Source: Zafaria ginkgonis (GTDB taxonomy: Bacteria > Actinomycetota > Actinomycetes > Actinomycetales > Micrococcaceae). Taken from it: a DNA stretch of 64,000 nt. The stretch is taken from contig NZ_BAABEO010000001.1 in NCBI RefSeq assembly GCF_039540195.1, forward strand, positions 1 through 64,000, read 5' to 3'. Within the stretch, counting starts at the first letter, position 1. Each line of letters starts with the position of its first letter. Under the pieces are notes generated by a model. The model was given only the letters and a program-made list of their open reading frames with translations, was not told the DNA's origin and did no database searches. Both the position numbers and the translations under genes were made by a program. Shown piece after piece: positions 9,498 to 17,210 of this stretch.

Positions 9498-10802
9498 TTA
9501 GTGGAACTGGCCCTCTTCGGTGGATCCCACCAGGGCGAGGGTGGAGGCGTTCGGGTTGAGCGCCGTGGAGATGGCGTCGAAGTAGCCGGTGCCGACTTCG
9601 CGCTGGTGCTTGGTGGCGGTGTAGCCGCGGGACTCGGAGGCGAACTCGCGCTCCTGGAGCTCGACGTAGGCGCTCATCCCGGACTCTGCGTAGCCCTGGG
9701 CGAGGTCGAACATCGAGTGGTTCAGGGCGTGGAAGCCGGCCAGGGTGATGAACTGGAAGGTGAAGCCCATGGCGCCGAGCTCGCGCTGGAACTTGGCGAT
9801 GGTGGAGTCGTCCAGGTGCTTCTTCCAGTTGAAGGACGGCGAGCAGTTGTAGGAGAGCATCTGGTCCGGGAACTCGGACTTGACGGCCTCGGCGAACTTG
9901 CGGGCCAGCTCCAGGTCCGGGGTGCCCGTCTCCATCCAGATCAGGTCCGAGTACGGGGCGTAGGCCTTGGCGCGGGCGATGCACGGCTCGATCCCGTTGC
10001 GGACCTTGTAGAAGCCCTCCGGGGTGCGCTCGCCGGTGATGAATTCCTGGTCCCGCTCGTCGACGTCGGAGGTGATGAGGGTGGCGGCCTCGGCGTCGGT
10101 GCGGGCGATGACCACGGACGGGACGTTGGCGACGTCCGCGGCCAGGCGAGCGGCGTTCAGCGTGCGGATGTGCTGCTGGGTCGGGATGAGGACCTTGCCA
10201 CCGAGGTGGCCGCACTTCTTCTCCGAGGCGAGCTGGTCCTCCCAGTGCACGCCCGCGGCGCCGGCGCCGATCATGGACTTCATCAGCTCGTAGGCGTTCA
10301 GCGGGCCGCCGAAGCCGGCCTCGGCGTCGGCGACGATCGGGACCAGCCAGTCCTCGACGGACTGGATGCCCTCGGAGTGCTCGATCTGGTCGGCGCGCAG
10401 CAGGGCGTTGTTGATGCGGCGGACCACCTGCGGGACCGAGTTCGCCGGGTAGAGGGACTGGTCCGGGTAGGTGTGGCCGGAAAGGTTGGCGTCGGCGGCG
10501 ACCTGCCAGCCGGAGAGGTAGATGGCGCGCAGGCCGGCCTTGACCTGCTGCACGGCCTGGTTGCCGGTGAGGGCGCCGAGGGCGTTGGTGTAGCCGCCGG
10601 TGGGGGCCTCGGTGGTGAGCTGGTTCCACAGCTTCTCCGCGCCGCGACGGGCGAGGGTGTGCTCCTCCTGGACACGTCCGCGGAGACGGACAACGTCAGC
10701 GGCCGAGTAGTCCCGAGTGATGCCGTCCCAGCGCGGGTTGGCCTTCCACTCGAGCTCCAGGGCCTCTTCGCTGGAAGCGTGGGTGTTCTGGTTCTCAGTC
10801 AT
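9498..10802 (-). CDS. aceA: isocitrate lyase
   Basis: A 434-residue cytosolic enzyme that splits isocitrate to glyoxylate and succinate, the first step of the glyoxylate bypass used for growth on acetate or fatty acids. The active-site loop KKCGHLGGK is at residues 195-203, with catalytic Cys197. Substrate- and metal-binding stretches include SGWQVAADAN, VADAEAGFGG and WMETGTPDL. Length matches the short bacterial ICL1 type. It is transcribed divergently from the RamB-type regulator, as in corynebacteria, where RamB controls aceA and aceB. Confidence 0.96.
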   Translation of the reverse strand: MTENQNTHASSEEALELEWKANPRWDGITRDYSAADVVRLRGRVQEEHTLARRGAEKLWNQLTTEAPTGGYTNALGALTGNQAVQQVKAGLRAIYLSGWQVAADANLSGHTYPDQSLYPANSVPQVVRRINNALLRADQIEHSEGIQSVEDWLVPIVADAEAGFGGPLNAYELMKSMIGAGAAGVHWEDQLASEKKCGHLGGKVLIPTQQHIRTLNAARLAADVANVPSVVIARTDAEAATLITSDVDERDQEFITGERTPEGFYKVRNGIEPCIARAKAYAPYSDLIWMETGTPDLELARKFAEAVKSEFPDQMLSYNCSPSFNWKKHLDDSTIAKFQRELGAMGFTFQFITLAGFHALNHSMFDLAQGYAESGMSAYVELQEREFASESRGYTATKHQREVGTGYFDAISTALNPNASTLALVGSTEEGQFH

Positions 10803-10923
10803 TGCGGTCTCCTTGGCGGTGTTCCTGGTGTGCCGGCGTCGTTGCCGGTTCCCGTGTTCTTTCCTGTGACCACTACTTTTCCGCGGATCTTCCGAGTCAT
10901 CTAGGGGTTTTATCTGGAAAGAA

Positions 10924-10939
10924 ACGCACTTCTTTGCGT
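10924..10939. promoter_or_regulatory. candidate RamB operator between aceA and ramB
   Basis: ACGCACTTCTTTGCGT has inverted ends (ACGCA/TGCGT) and contains the CTTTGC core seen in corynebacterial RamB sites. It lies 12 nt ahead of the ramB GTG and about 120 nt ahead of aceA, a position suited to autoregulation and to control of aceA. This is inferred from family knowledge. Confidence 0.4.
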
Positions 10940-10950
10940 ATCCTCAAGAA

Positions 10951-12459
10951 GTGACGCAATCGACCTGGAACCGCTCCCCGAAGTCCTCCGCGCGCGGCGC
11001 CGCCGGCGCCCCGGATGCCGCGAACGACGCCGGCACGGACGTGATCGCGCTCGGCCGCCGCGTGCGCCACCTGCGCAAGGCGAAGGGGCTCACCCTGGAC
11101 GCGCTGGGGGAGCTGGTCGGGACCGCTCCGAGCCAGCTCTCGTTGATCGAAAACGGCAAGCGCGAGCCCCGGCTGGGGATGCTCACCGCACTCGCCTCGG
11201 CCCTCGGCGTGGGCGTGGACGAGCTGCTCGGGACCGAGCCGCCGAGCCGCCGCGCGGCCCTGGAGATCGCGCTCGAACGGGCCCAGCGCGGACCCCTCTA
11301 CGGGTCGCTCGGACTGCCGAAAGTCCGCGTCAGCTCGCGGTTGCCGATGGACGTGCTGGAGGCCCTGGTGGGGCTGCAGCACGAGCTGGAGCGACGGCTG
11401 GACGAGCAGGCCGCCACCCCGGAGGAGGCCCGCCGGGCCAACACCGAGCTGCGCGTGGAGATGCGCGACAGGAACAACTACTACGGCGAGATCGAGAAGC
11501 AGGCCCAGGAGCTGCTGTCCGCCGTCGGGCACTCCTCGGGACCGCTGTCCCACAACGTGGCCGCGGACCTGGCCGAGCACCTCGGATTCGCGGTGCGGTT
11601 CGTGGGCGGCCTGCCGCATTCGACGCGGTCCCTGACGGACCTGAAGAACCGCAGGATTTACCTTTCGCAGGGCCGGTCCGTCGATTCGGACCCGCGCACG
11701 GTGCTGCTGCAGGCGCTGGGGCACTACGTGCTGGGGCACCAGACGCCGGTGGACTACTCGGACTTCCTGCGCCAGCGCGTCTACACCAACTACTTCGCCG
11801 GGGCGCTGCTGATGCCCGAGCAGGCGACCGTGGAGTTCCTGCGCCAAGGCAAGGCCGCCAAGGAACTCGCGGTGGACGACCTGCGCGATGCGTTCGCGGT
11901 CTCCTACGAGTCCGCCGCGCACCGCTTCACCAACCTGGCCACCGAGCACCTGGGGATCACCTGCCACTTCCAGAAGGTCCACGAGTCGGGCATCATCCAC
12001 AAGGCCTACGAGAACGACGGGGTGAATTTCCCGGCCGACCACACCGGCGCCATCGAGGGGCAGAGCGTGTGCCGGTACTGGACGTCCCGTGCGGTGTTCG
12101 AGGTGCCGGACAAGTTCCGCTCCTACGAGCAATACACGGACACGGCGACCGGGACGTATTGGTGCACCGCGCGGACCGAGCGGCACTCGTCAGGGACGTA
12201 CTCGCTCTCCATCGGGGTGCCGTTCCAGCACGTGAAGTGGTTCCGGGGACGGGACACGGTGGAGCGCTCGAAGTCGAAGTGCCCGGAGGAGTCGTGCTGC
12301 CGGCGCCCGCCGTCGGCGCTGTCCGAGTTGTGGGCCGGGCAGGCCTGGCCGGCGGCGCGCGCGAACACGCACCTGCTGGCGGCGATGCCGTCCGGGGCGT
12401 TCCCCGGAGTGGACGAGACTGAGGTGTATTCGTTCCTGCAGGCGCACGAGGGGCGATAG
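10951..12459 (+). CDS. ramB: RamB-type XRE regulator of acetate/short-chain fatty acid metabolism
   Basis: A 502-residue regulator with an N-terminal Cro/C1 helix-turn-helix (about 33-90: RRVRHLRKAKGLTLDALGELVG, SQLSLIENGKREP), a coiled linker, an IrrE/ImmA-like domain (LGHYVLGHQTPVDYSDFLRQRVY) and a C-terminal DUF2083 segment rich in Cys (KCPEESCCRRPP). The peptidase-like motif lacks the Glu of HExxH, as expected for a sensory rather than catalytic domain. RamB of Corynebacterium glutamicum represses glyoxylate-cycle genes when acetate is absent and activates itself. The divergent position to aceA strongly supports the same role. Confidence 0.88.
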   Translation: MTQSTWNRSPKSSARGAAGAPDAANDAGTDVIALGRRVRHLRKAKGLTLDALGELVGTAPSQLSLIENGKREPRLGMLTALASALGVGVDELLGTEPPSRRAALEIALERAQRGPLYGSLGLPKVRVSSRLPMDVLEALVGLQHELERRLDEQAATPEEARRANTELRVEMRDRNNYYGEIEKQAQELLSAVGHSSGPLSHNVAADLAEHLGFAVRFVGGLPHSTRSLTDLKNRRIYLSQGRSVDSDPRTVLLQALGHYVLGHQTPVDYSDFLRQRVYTNYFAGALLMPEQATVEFLRQGKAAKELAVDDLRDAFAVSYESAAHRFTNLATEHLGITCHFQKVHESGIIHKAYENDGVNFPADHTGAIEGQSVCRYWTSRAVFEVPDKFRSYEQYTDTATGTYWCTARTERHSSGTYSLSIGVPFQHVKWFRGRDTVERSKSKCPEESCCRRPPSALSELWAGQAWPAARANTHLLAAMPSGAFPGVDETEVYSFLQAHEGR

Positions 12460-12814
12460 GGCGGCGCTCTAATGGCATGCAGCCTTAGGCTTACGCGGTT
12501 CTGCCTGTCATACACGCCCTTGCCGTTGCCAGCGGTCCAAAGAGTGCTGAAGCGAGAACGCAGCGCCGGGAAACGGGCGTCACCGGCCTCCTGACGGCGA
12601 CATTGTCGGCGTGGATCGACAGGCTTCATGTCCCCTGTCTGCTGGCCAATGCACGTGTCCACGCAGCAGCAGCCTTCCCCGCTATGGCCCGTAACGGCCG
12701 GTTAGTCGTTCCCAGCTGTCGAGGTCGGAGTATCCGCTCTCGGAGACGGCAAGGGTTCTTCTGCCCCTTTGGTCGCCCCGATGGCGCCGAGCCTATGGCG
12801 CCTCCGTGGGCAAT

Positions 12815-12848
12815 CCCTTACCGCCGGTAAGGGCATTTACCGGCGGTA
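12815..12848. repeat. overlapping palindromes
   Basis: CCCTTACC (12815-12822) can pair with GGTAAGGG (12826-12833), while TACCGCCGGTAA (12819-12830) can pair with TTACCGGCGGTA (12837-12848). The two hairpins are mutually exclusive. The region after ramB (12460-12814) shows no gene or other structure that I recognise. Confidence 0.5.
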
Positions 12849-12885
12849 GGGTGGGGGCAGCCCCTTTTAAGGTGCGGAATCCCCG

Positions 12886-13059
12886 AACCGCCCCCAACTG
12901 AGTGAACGGAGCTTGCGGGACCGTTTCCTCGGCCCCTGCTCAGGCCGCTGTTCCTGCCGCCGGGAGCCGCCGGCCGCGCCGGGGCCGAACAGGGGGGGGC
13001 CGGTCCCGGTCGGCCCGTTGCGATTCTTAAGGAGTGAGGGGCCATCCTTGGGGGCGGTT
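12886..13059 (+). ncRNA. candidate long-hairpin small RNA (6S/Ms1-like shape)
   Basis: Several nested complementary segments form a rod about 174 nt long: AACCGCCCCCAA (12886-12897) with TTGGGGGCGGTT (13048-13059), GGGACCG (12917-12923) with CGGTCCC (13001-13007), CGGCCCC (12930-12936) with GGGGCCG (12996-13002, overlapping the previous helix by 2 nt), and CTGTTC (12948-12953) with GAACAG (12987-12992). It is followed by a perfect 19-bp terminator, with no protein gene between. A rod with internal bulges is the outline of 6S and of actinobacterial Ms1 RNAs, but I see no sequence signature that proves this. High GC could produce some of this pairing by chance. Confidence 0.3.
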
Positions 13060-13074
13060 TCTAACGCGTTTGCG

Positions 13075-13116
13075 AAGGGTCCCGGATCCTTGAGAAATCA
13101 AGGATCCGGGACCCTT
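13075..13116. terminator. perfect 19-bp terminator with GAAA tetraloop
   Basis: AAGGGTCCCGGATCCTTGA (13075-13093) and its exact complement (13098-13116) enclose GAAA. CTACTTT follows on the + strand. There is no coding gene immediately upstream on the + strand, which suggests it ends an RNA transcript. It could also stop mcrC transcription from the other side (88 nt past the mcrC stop). Confidence 0.8.
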
Positions 13117-13203
13117 CTACTTTGGCAGCGCAGGTCCCTCGGTAACGCAGCGGTATCAGGAATCTTCGACGGGCTTCTCGCGGGAGGGCCAATGACCGAG
13201 CAT

Positions 13204-14466
13204 CTAAGGGGTGCGCACTCGGCGACTCGCTGCGGCTTCAAGTAGGCTGCGGATGGCCGAAGCCCGGTTCTCAGCGCCCGACGTCCGCTTATAGCCGTAA
13301 AGATCTAACCCTATCGTGGCCAACTGTGCGGGCTGACCGTTAAATCCTTGGACGTCGTAGATCTTCGGTGGCTCGCTTCCTGGATAAACCAATACCGCGA
13401 TCGGCGAGTGGAGTGCGGCGGCTGTTGCGAGAGCCTGGTAGCGATGCGAGTGGCTCGGATCCGTGCCGGGCAACGTGTACTTCGCCTCGAACGTCGCGGC
13501 CACGCCGCCGGTGCCGAAGCGTAGGATGCCGTCCGGCTCCACCTCGCCCGCGACAGAATCGCCCATCTTGAGTAGCGGGTACTTCTTCTTCTCACCAAAG
13601 ACCATGCCGACAGAAGCGCGCTCGACGCCCCGGAGACTGCGCTCGAGCAAAGTTTCGAGCAGTGGCCACGGTTCGACGGCAACCTCGAGCCCGATCGAAT
13701 GTCCAGGGTCATTGATGATGGAGCGGTTCCGGAGCACAGCGGCAGCGATGTCCCACGCAGGCCGATAATTCGCCCACTGCGCCGGCATCCGACGAGAAGC
13801 GGCCGACGGATTGATGTGCCCCGGCAGGGGGTGCCCCGGCATCACTTTGCTCTCGAGTCGAAGCAGCCTTGCGGACAGGGCGCTGTCCACCACAGACCGG
13901 CGGAACGCATGCGAGACCAGAGAGAGGCCACGAGCGAAGTCATTGGCAACCGTAAGTTCGTCTCGCTGGACAGGAAAGAGGATCGGATCGCGCCATGCGT
14001 TGCGTGTGTAGGCCCCGACATCGAGTCGACCGTTGAGTCGACGAGAGAGGTGCCGCTGTCGCTCGAAGACCTGCAGCGGACCATCCTTCGACAGCGCGCG
14101 TTCCAGACGGCGGGCATACTCGAAAGCGATAACCCCCGTCAGGTCGCGACGTGGGGTTCCCTGCCGTGACCGTTGGGCTCCGGTCACGGAAATGCGGGAG
14201 TTCTCACTGAGCAACTCGACGACAGCGTGCGGCCAGGTAGAGGCTGCGGGTACCTTCGGCTCGACTTCAAGCACGGACCCATCCGCCATCCGGACCGACC
14301 CGATCAAGTTCTTGACCTGGACCACGCCGTCGGCATAGGAAACCTGCGAGATGCGCGGTCGCAGATGGGGATCCAGGCCCCGGACTGCGGCGACCACCAT
14401 CTTCGCCGTCTCTTGTGGCAGGTCGTCCCGTTTGTCGTGCTCGCGAAGCTCCAGCCTCGTCGTCAC
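13204..14466 (-). CDS. mcrC: McrC-like nuclease subunit
   Basis: A 420-residue McrC-family protein. The N-terminal part (about 1-150) is the McrB-interacting region, and the C-terminal half holds a PD-(D/E)xK nuclease with EPDG at 310-313 and E327-A-K329-Y. In E. coli McrBC, McrC stimulates the McrB GTPase and cuts DNA after translocation. It lies 1 bp after mcrB in the same direction, so the two are translated together. With the neighbouring dam-like gene it forms one minus-strand operon. In LlaJI-type systems McrB/McrC homologues act as the restriction subunits of an ordinary R-M system, so specificity need not be methyl-dependent here. Confidence 0.9.
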   Translation of the reverse strand: MTTRLELREHDKRDDLPQETAKMVVAAVRGLDPHLRPRISQVSYADGVVQVKNLIGSVRMADGSVLEVEPKVPAASTWPHAVVELLSENSRISVTGAQRSRQGTPRRDLTGVIAFEYARRLERALSKDGPLQVFERQRHLSRRLNGRLDVGAYTRNAWRDPILFPVQRDELTVANDFARGLSLVSHAFRRSVVDSALSARLLRLESKVMPGHPLPGHINPSAASRRMPAQWANYRPAWDIAAAVLRNRSIINDPGHSIGLEVAVEPWPLLETLLERSLRGVERASVGMVFGEKKKYPLLKMGDSVAGEVEPDGILRFGTGGVAATFEAKYTLPGTDPSHSHRYQALATAAALHSPIAVLVYPGSEPPKIYDVQGFNGQPAQLATIGLDLYGYKRTSGAENRASAIRSLLEAAASRRVRTP

Positions 14467-14467
14467 G

Positions 14468-16207
14468 TCAGACTCCTGCGAGGCGCTTGAGCTCGACGTG
14501 CAGGACGTCCGGGGACAACCCCGAGAGCAGATTGAAGCTCAGACGGGGGCTGGCGAACTGTTCGTGGGCCGCGTCAGATTTCTTCCACCACACCGCTTGC
14601 GGGGACGCCTCCGTCGCGTCGCTGGACTTGCCAGCGCCGAGGATGAACGCCAGTGTGTCGTCGTCGTCTTGCAGCGCAAGACGCATCGTTTGAACGATTC
14701 GCAGATCCCACGCCGCTGCCAGCGCTTGGAGCGCGGTTTCGTGCGTGTCGCTGTGGACGTGCCAAAGGTTCGAATGGCCGAGCAAGAAATCGCGGCCGAG
14801 CGATGCCTCGATGCGCATGTTGATTCCGCGCAGGAGCTTGACCGCGAGGCTCGCCACCAGACCGGGCGTCCATTCGTCCCACTGGACACTGAAATCCGCA
14901 TCTCCCTCTGCGGCGAGGTGGTCGCCGAGGAGCTCGTAATCCGGGCCGATCTCAACGATCGAGAACCGCCGACGGAGCGCTGCGTCCAGAGGCGCGACAC
15001 TGCGGTCACTCGAGTTCATAGCGGCAACGATCCACAGGCTACGAGGCAGACTAAACCTTGACGCAACCCGAGTATCCCCGTCGACAGCGAACTCCTTGGG
15101 AACATCCATTGGCAGCCCATACGCGGGAAGGTCGACATGTGCCACATCGCGCTTGTCCTTGTCGAGCAGAGCGAGGGTGTCGCCAAGGATAGCGGCGGCG
15201 TTGCCACGATTGAACTCATCCAGCACTAGGAGTGCTCGATCTCCGTTCGAGGCGAAGTGGGCGAGGTTGACTAGAGGCCCAGTCGTGACGCCGACTTGAA
15301 CTTCCTTGCCCTTTACCTTGGGGAGTAGCCCAACGACCAAGTTGTCGTAGGAATAGCTCGGGTGCAGCACCACAGTCGATGCTTTAGCAAGACCTCGCTC
15401 CTCCTCGGGTTCGCTCCAGGCAGCGTAGATCTCTTCCGGATCGAAAGTGATCCCGAGGTCGGGTGTGGTCACGTGCTGGACAAGCTTGTCGAGCAATACC
15501 GACTTACCCGTGCCAGGCGGCCCGATAAGCAAAAGGTTTGGGTTCTCTTCCAACCTGGCGACTGCGTCGGCTACGTCCTTGTCTGCGTCCCGCCCTCCGA
15601 GGATCCGCGACGTGCATGACGGCCGTTCAGGATCGAGGGACTCTACGAGCGCCTGCACTGCTCGAGGCAGGAGAGCAGTACTGGCGAACTCAAGGTCAGC
15701 GTCAGGCTCCTTGAGGTATGCGCGCACATGCAGGTTGTCCGCATCGTCCTTGAGCTTTATCGCGACCAGGTATGCCCGGTTTCCTGCGTCATTGAAAGCC
15801 TCGATGGCTTTCAATGCGTCACCTTTGTTTTCTGCGTCCCCCTTGCCGCGGAGGGGACTCACCGACTGCTTGTCCGGATTGGTAACCATCCGCCACGGTT
15901 CTGGAGCGCTCCATGGGTTCTTTTCCTGATCAGCAGGCCGATCCCATCGAAGGACGAAACGCCCGGCCGAATACATGAATCTGCCGTTGCGGCTGCCTCC
16001 GTTCGGCCACCTCAACTGCAAGTCGTGCTTCTGGTTCGCTAAAGCAGCCAGCCCATAGATGGACTGAATCGGCTGTGCGGCATCGGCGTTGATCTGAAGG
16101 TGATCCTTGGTGAACACGCCCTGCGTCCCAAAGCGCCCGTAGGTCCATTTCTGATTCGTACCGCCGTAATACCAGACCCACACTGCTTCGACGGGAGACG
16201 CGACCAC
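14468..16207 (-). CDS. mcrB: McrB-like AAA+ restriction subunit
   Basis: A 579-residue protein from a GTG at 16207, chosen because it lies 7 nt past the stop of the upstream methyltransferase and has GGAAGG 10 nt ahead; longer starts would lie inside that gene. Residues 1-200 form an unassigned, probably DNA-recognising domain. The AAA+ core has Walker A GPPGTGKS (229-236), Walker B LVLDEFNRG (327-335) and MNSSDRS (397-403) where E. coli McrB has MNTADRS, the GTP-specificity motif. The arginine finger segment is ALRRRFSIVEI. The motor should load on DNA and drive McrC. The change NTAD to NSSD makes nucleotide preference uncertain. Confidence 0.9.
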   Translation of the reverse strand: MVASPVEAVWVWYYGGTNQKWTYGRFGTQGVFTKDHLQINADAAQPIQSIYGLAALANQKHDLQLRWPNGGSRNGRFMYSAGRFVLRWDRPADQEKNPWSAPEPWRMVTNPDKQSVSPLRGKGDAENKGDALKAIEAFNDAGNRAYLVAIKLKDDADNLHVRAYLKEPDADLEFASTALLPRAVQALVESLDPERPSCTSRILGGRDADKDVADAVARLEENPNLLLIGPPGTGKSVLLDKLVQHVTTPDLGITFDPEEIYAAWSEPEEERGLAKASTVVLHPSYSYDNLVVGLLPKVKGKEVQVGVTTGPLVNLAHFASNGDRALLVLDEFNRGNAAAILGDTLALLDKDKRDVAHVDLPAYGLPMDVPKEFAVDGDTRVASRFSLPRSLWIVAAMNSSDRSVAPLDAALRRRFSIVEIGPDYELLGDHLAAEGDADFSVQWDEWTPGLVASLAVKLLRGINMRIEASLGRDFLLGHSNLWHVHSDTHETALQALAAAWDLRIVQTMRLALQDDDDTLAFILGAGKSSDATEASPQAVWWKKSDAAHEQFASPRLSFNLLSGLSPDVLHVELKRLAGV

Positions 16208-16214
16208 GTTGTTT

Positions 16215-17144
16215 TTACCTTCCGATGATGATGGCTTCCGGCGACTGGCCGGCTTCGACCTGTCGCCGGCTCTGTGCTGCGACAGCGCGACGTGTCGTGA
16301 AACCAATAATGTCAGCATTTGGAAAAAGCTCCCGAACGCCGGGAGTGTCGCGATTGGACATCACCCACTTGACACCACGATCGGTTAGGTCATCGCAAAG
16401 CGCGGCCAGGCTCATCAAGTCCGACTCTCCGAAAACCTTCGCCGTGTACTTGTTAAATTTCGAAGTGGGCTCTTTCTCCACATCCGATTTGGTAAACACG
16501 GGAAGGTACGGCGGGTCAAGGTAGACAAAGTCACCTTCTCGCGCGTCCGCGAGGACTTCCCGGAAGTCAGCCGCGCGAACATCGGCAACCTGCAGTGATG
16601 CCTTAATGCTCTCGAGGGTGGCTTCGTCAAAGCTCTTGAAGGACCTATCTCCCCAGGGCGCATTCATTGCTCCCGTCTTGGAGTTCTCACGCCAGAGGTG
16701 ATTCCACGAGACACCGTTCAGGTAGAGGAAACGCGCCGCCCGAGGGACGAGTCCTTGCGGGGCAGCCGCTCGCACCTCGTAGTAGAACTCCTTGCTGTCC
16801 CGCTCGCGGTGCCACTCAAGCAGAGGCTTCAGCTCTTCCTGGTGGTCACGCATCGCGACCCACGCGGCAACAAGATGATGGTTTAGGTCAGCGAGCTGTG
16901 CTCGATTTTCAATGCGATCCTGTACTGCGAAAAACATCGCCCCACCACCCAGAAACGGCTCGAAGTAGTTCTCAAAGCGATCCGGAATGTGAGGGAGGAT
17001 GTGCGGGAGAAGGCGCGTCTTGCCACCTGCCCATCGGACGAAGGGCTTCGTGGCTCGAGGTCCCGCCAGTACCTTCGCTGATGCCGTGAAGGCGCTGGGA
17101 TTCATGAAGGTCCTCGTGTCGGCTAGGCGCTGTTGTACAGTCAT
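16215..17144 (-). CDS. Dam-family (D12 class) DNA adenine-N6 methyltransferase
   Basis: A 309-residue alpha-class MTase with the SAM-binding motif FVRWAGGK at 35-42, FEPFLGGGAMFF (motif I region) and the catalytic DPPY at 210-213. It is a little longer than E. coli Dam (278). The ATG at 17144 has AGGA about 5 nt upstream; an internal ATG at 17105 with GAGG is an alternative. It is the first gene of a dam-mcrB-mcrC operon, only 7 nt ahead of mcrB, and divergent from a second adenine MTase. I infer that it protects one strand of the recognition site cut by the McrBC-like subunits. Confidence 0.9.
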   Translation of the reverse strand: MTVQQRLADTRTFMNPSAFTASAKVLAGPRATKPFVRWAGGKTRLLPHILPHIPDRFENYFEPFLGGGAMFFAVQDRIENRAQLADLNHHLVAAWVAMRDHQEELKPLLEWHRERDSKEFYYEVRAAAPQGLVPRAARFLYLNGVSWNHLWRENSKTGAMNAPWGDRSFKSFDEATLESIKASLQVADVRAADFREVLADAREGDFVYLDPPYLPVFTKSDVEKEPTSKFNKYTAKVFGESDLMSLAALCDDLTDRGVKWVMSNRDTPGVRELFPNADIIGFTTRRAVAAQSRRQVEAGQSPEAIIIGR

Positions 17145-17210
17145 GAGATCCTACTAGAGCGGAGACCTCTGACAGTTGGTGGTCACCGTGCTATTGGAAC
17201 TGAGGCGGAG

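Noticed and set aside
12460..13203. A tRNA gene as island attachment site
   Set aside because: No T-loop GGTTCGANTCC-like sequence or cloverleaf pairing was found, and no direct repeat shared with the right edge near 35 kb.
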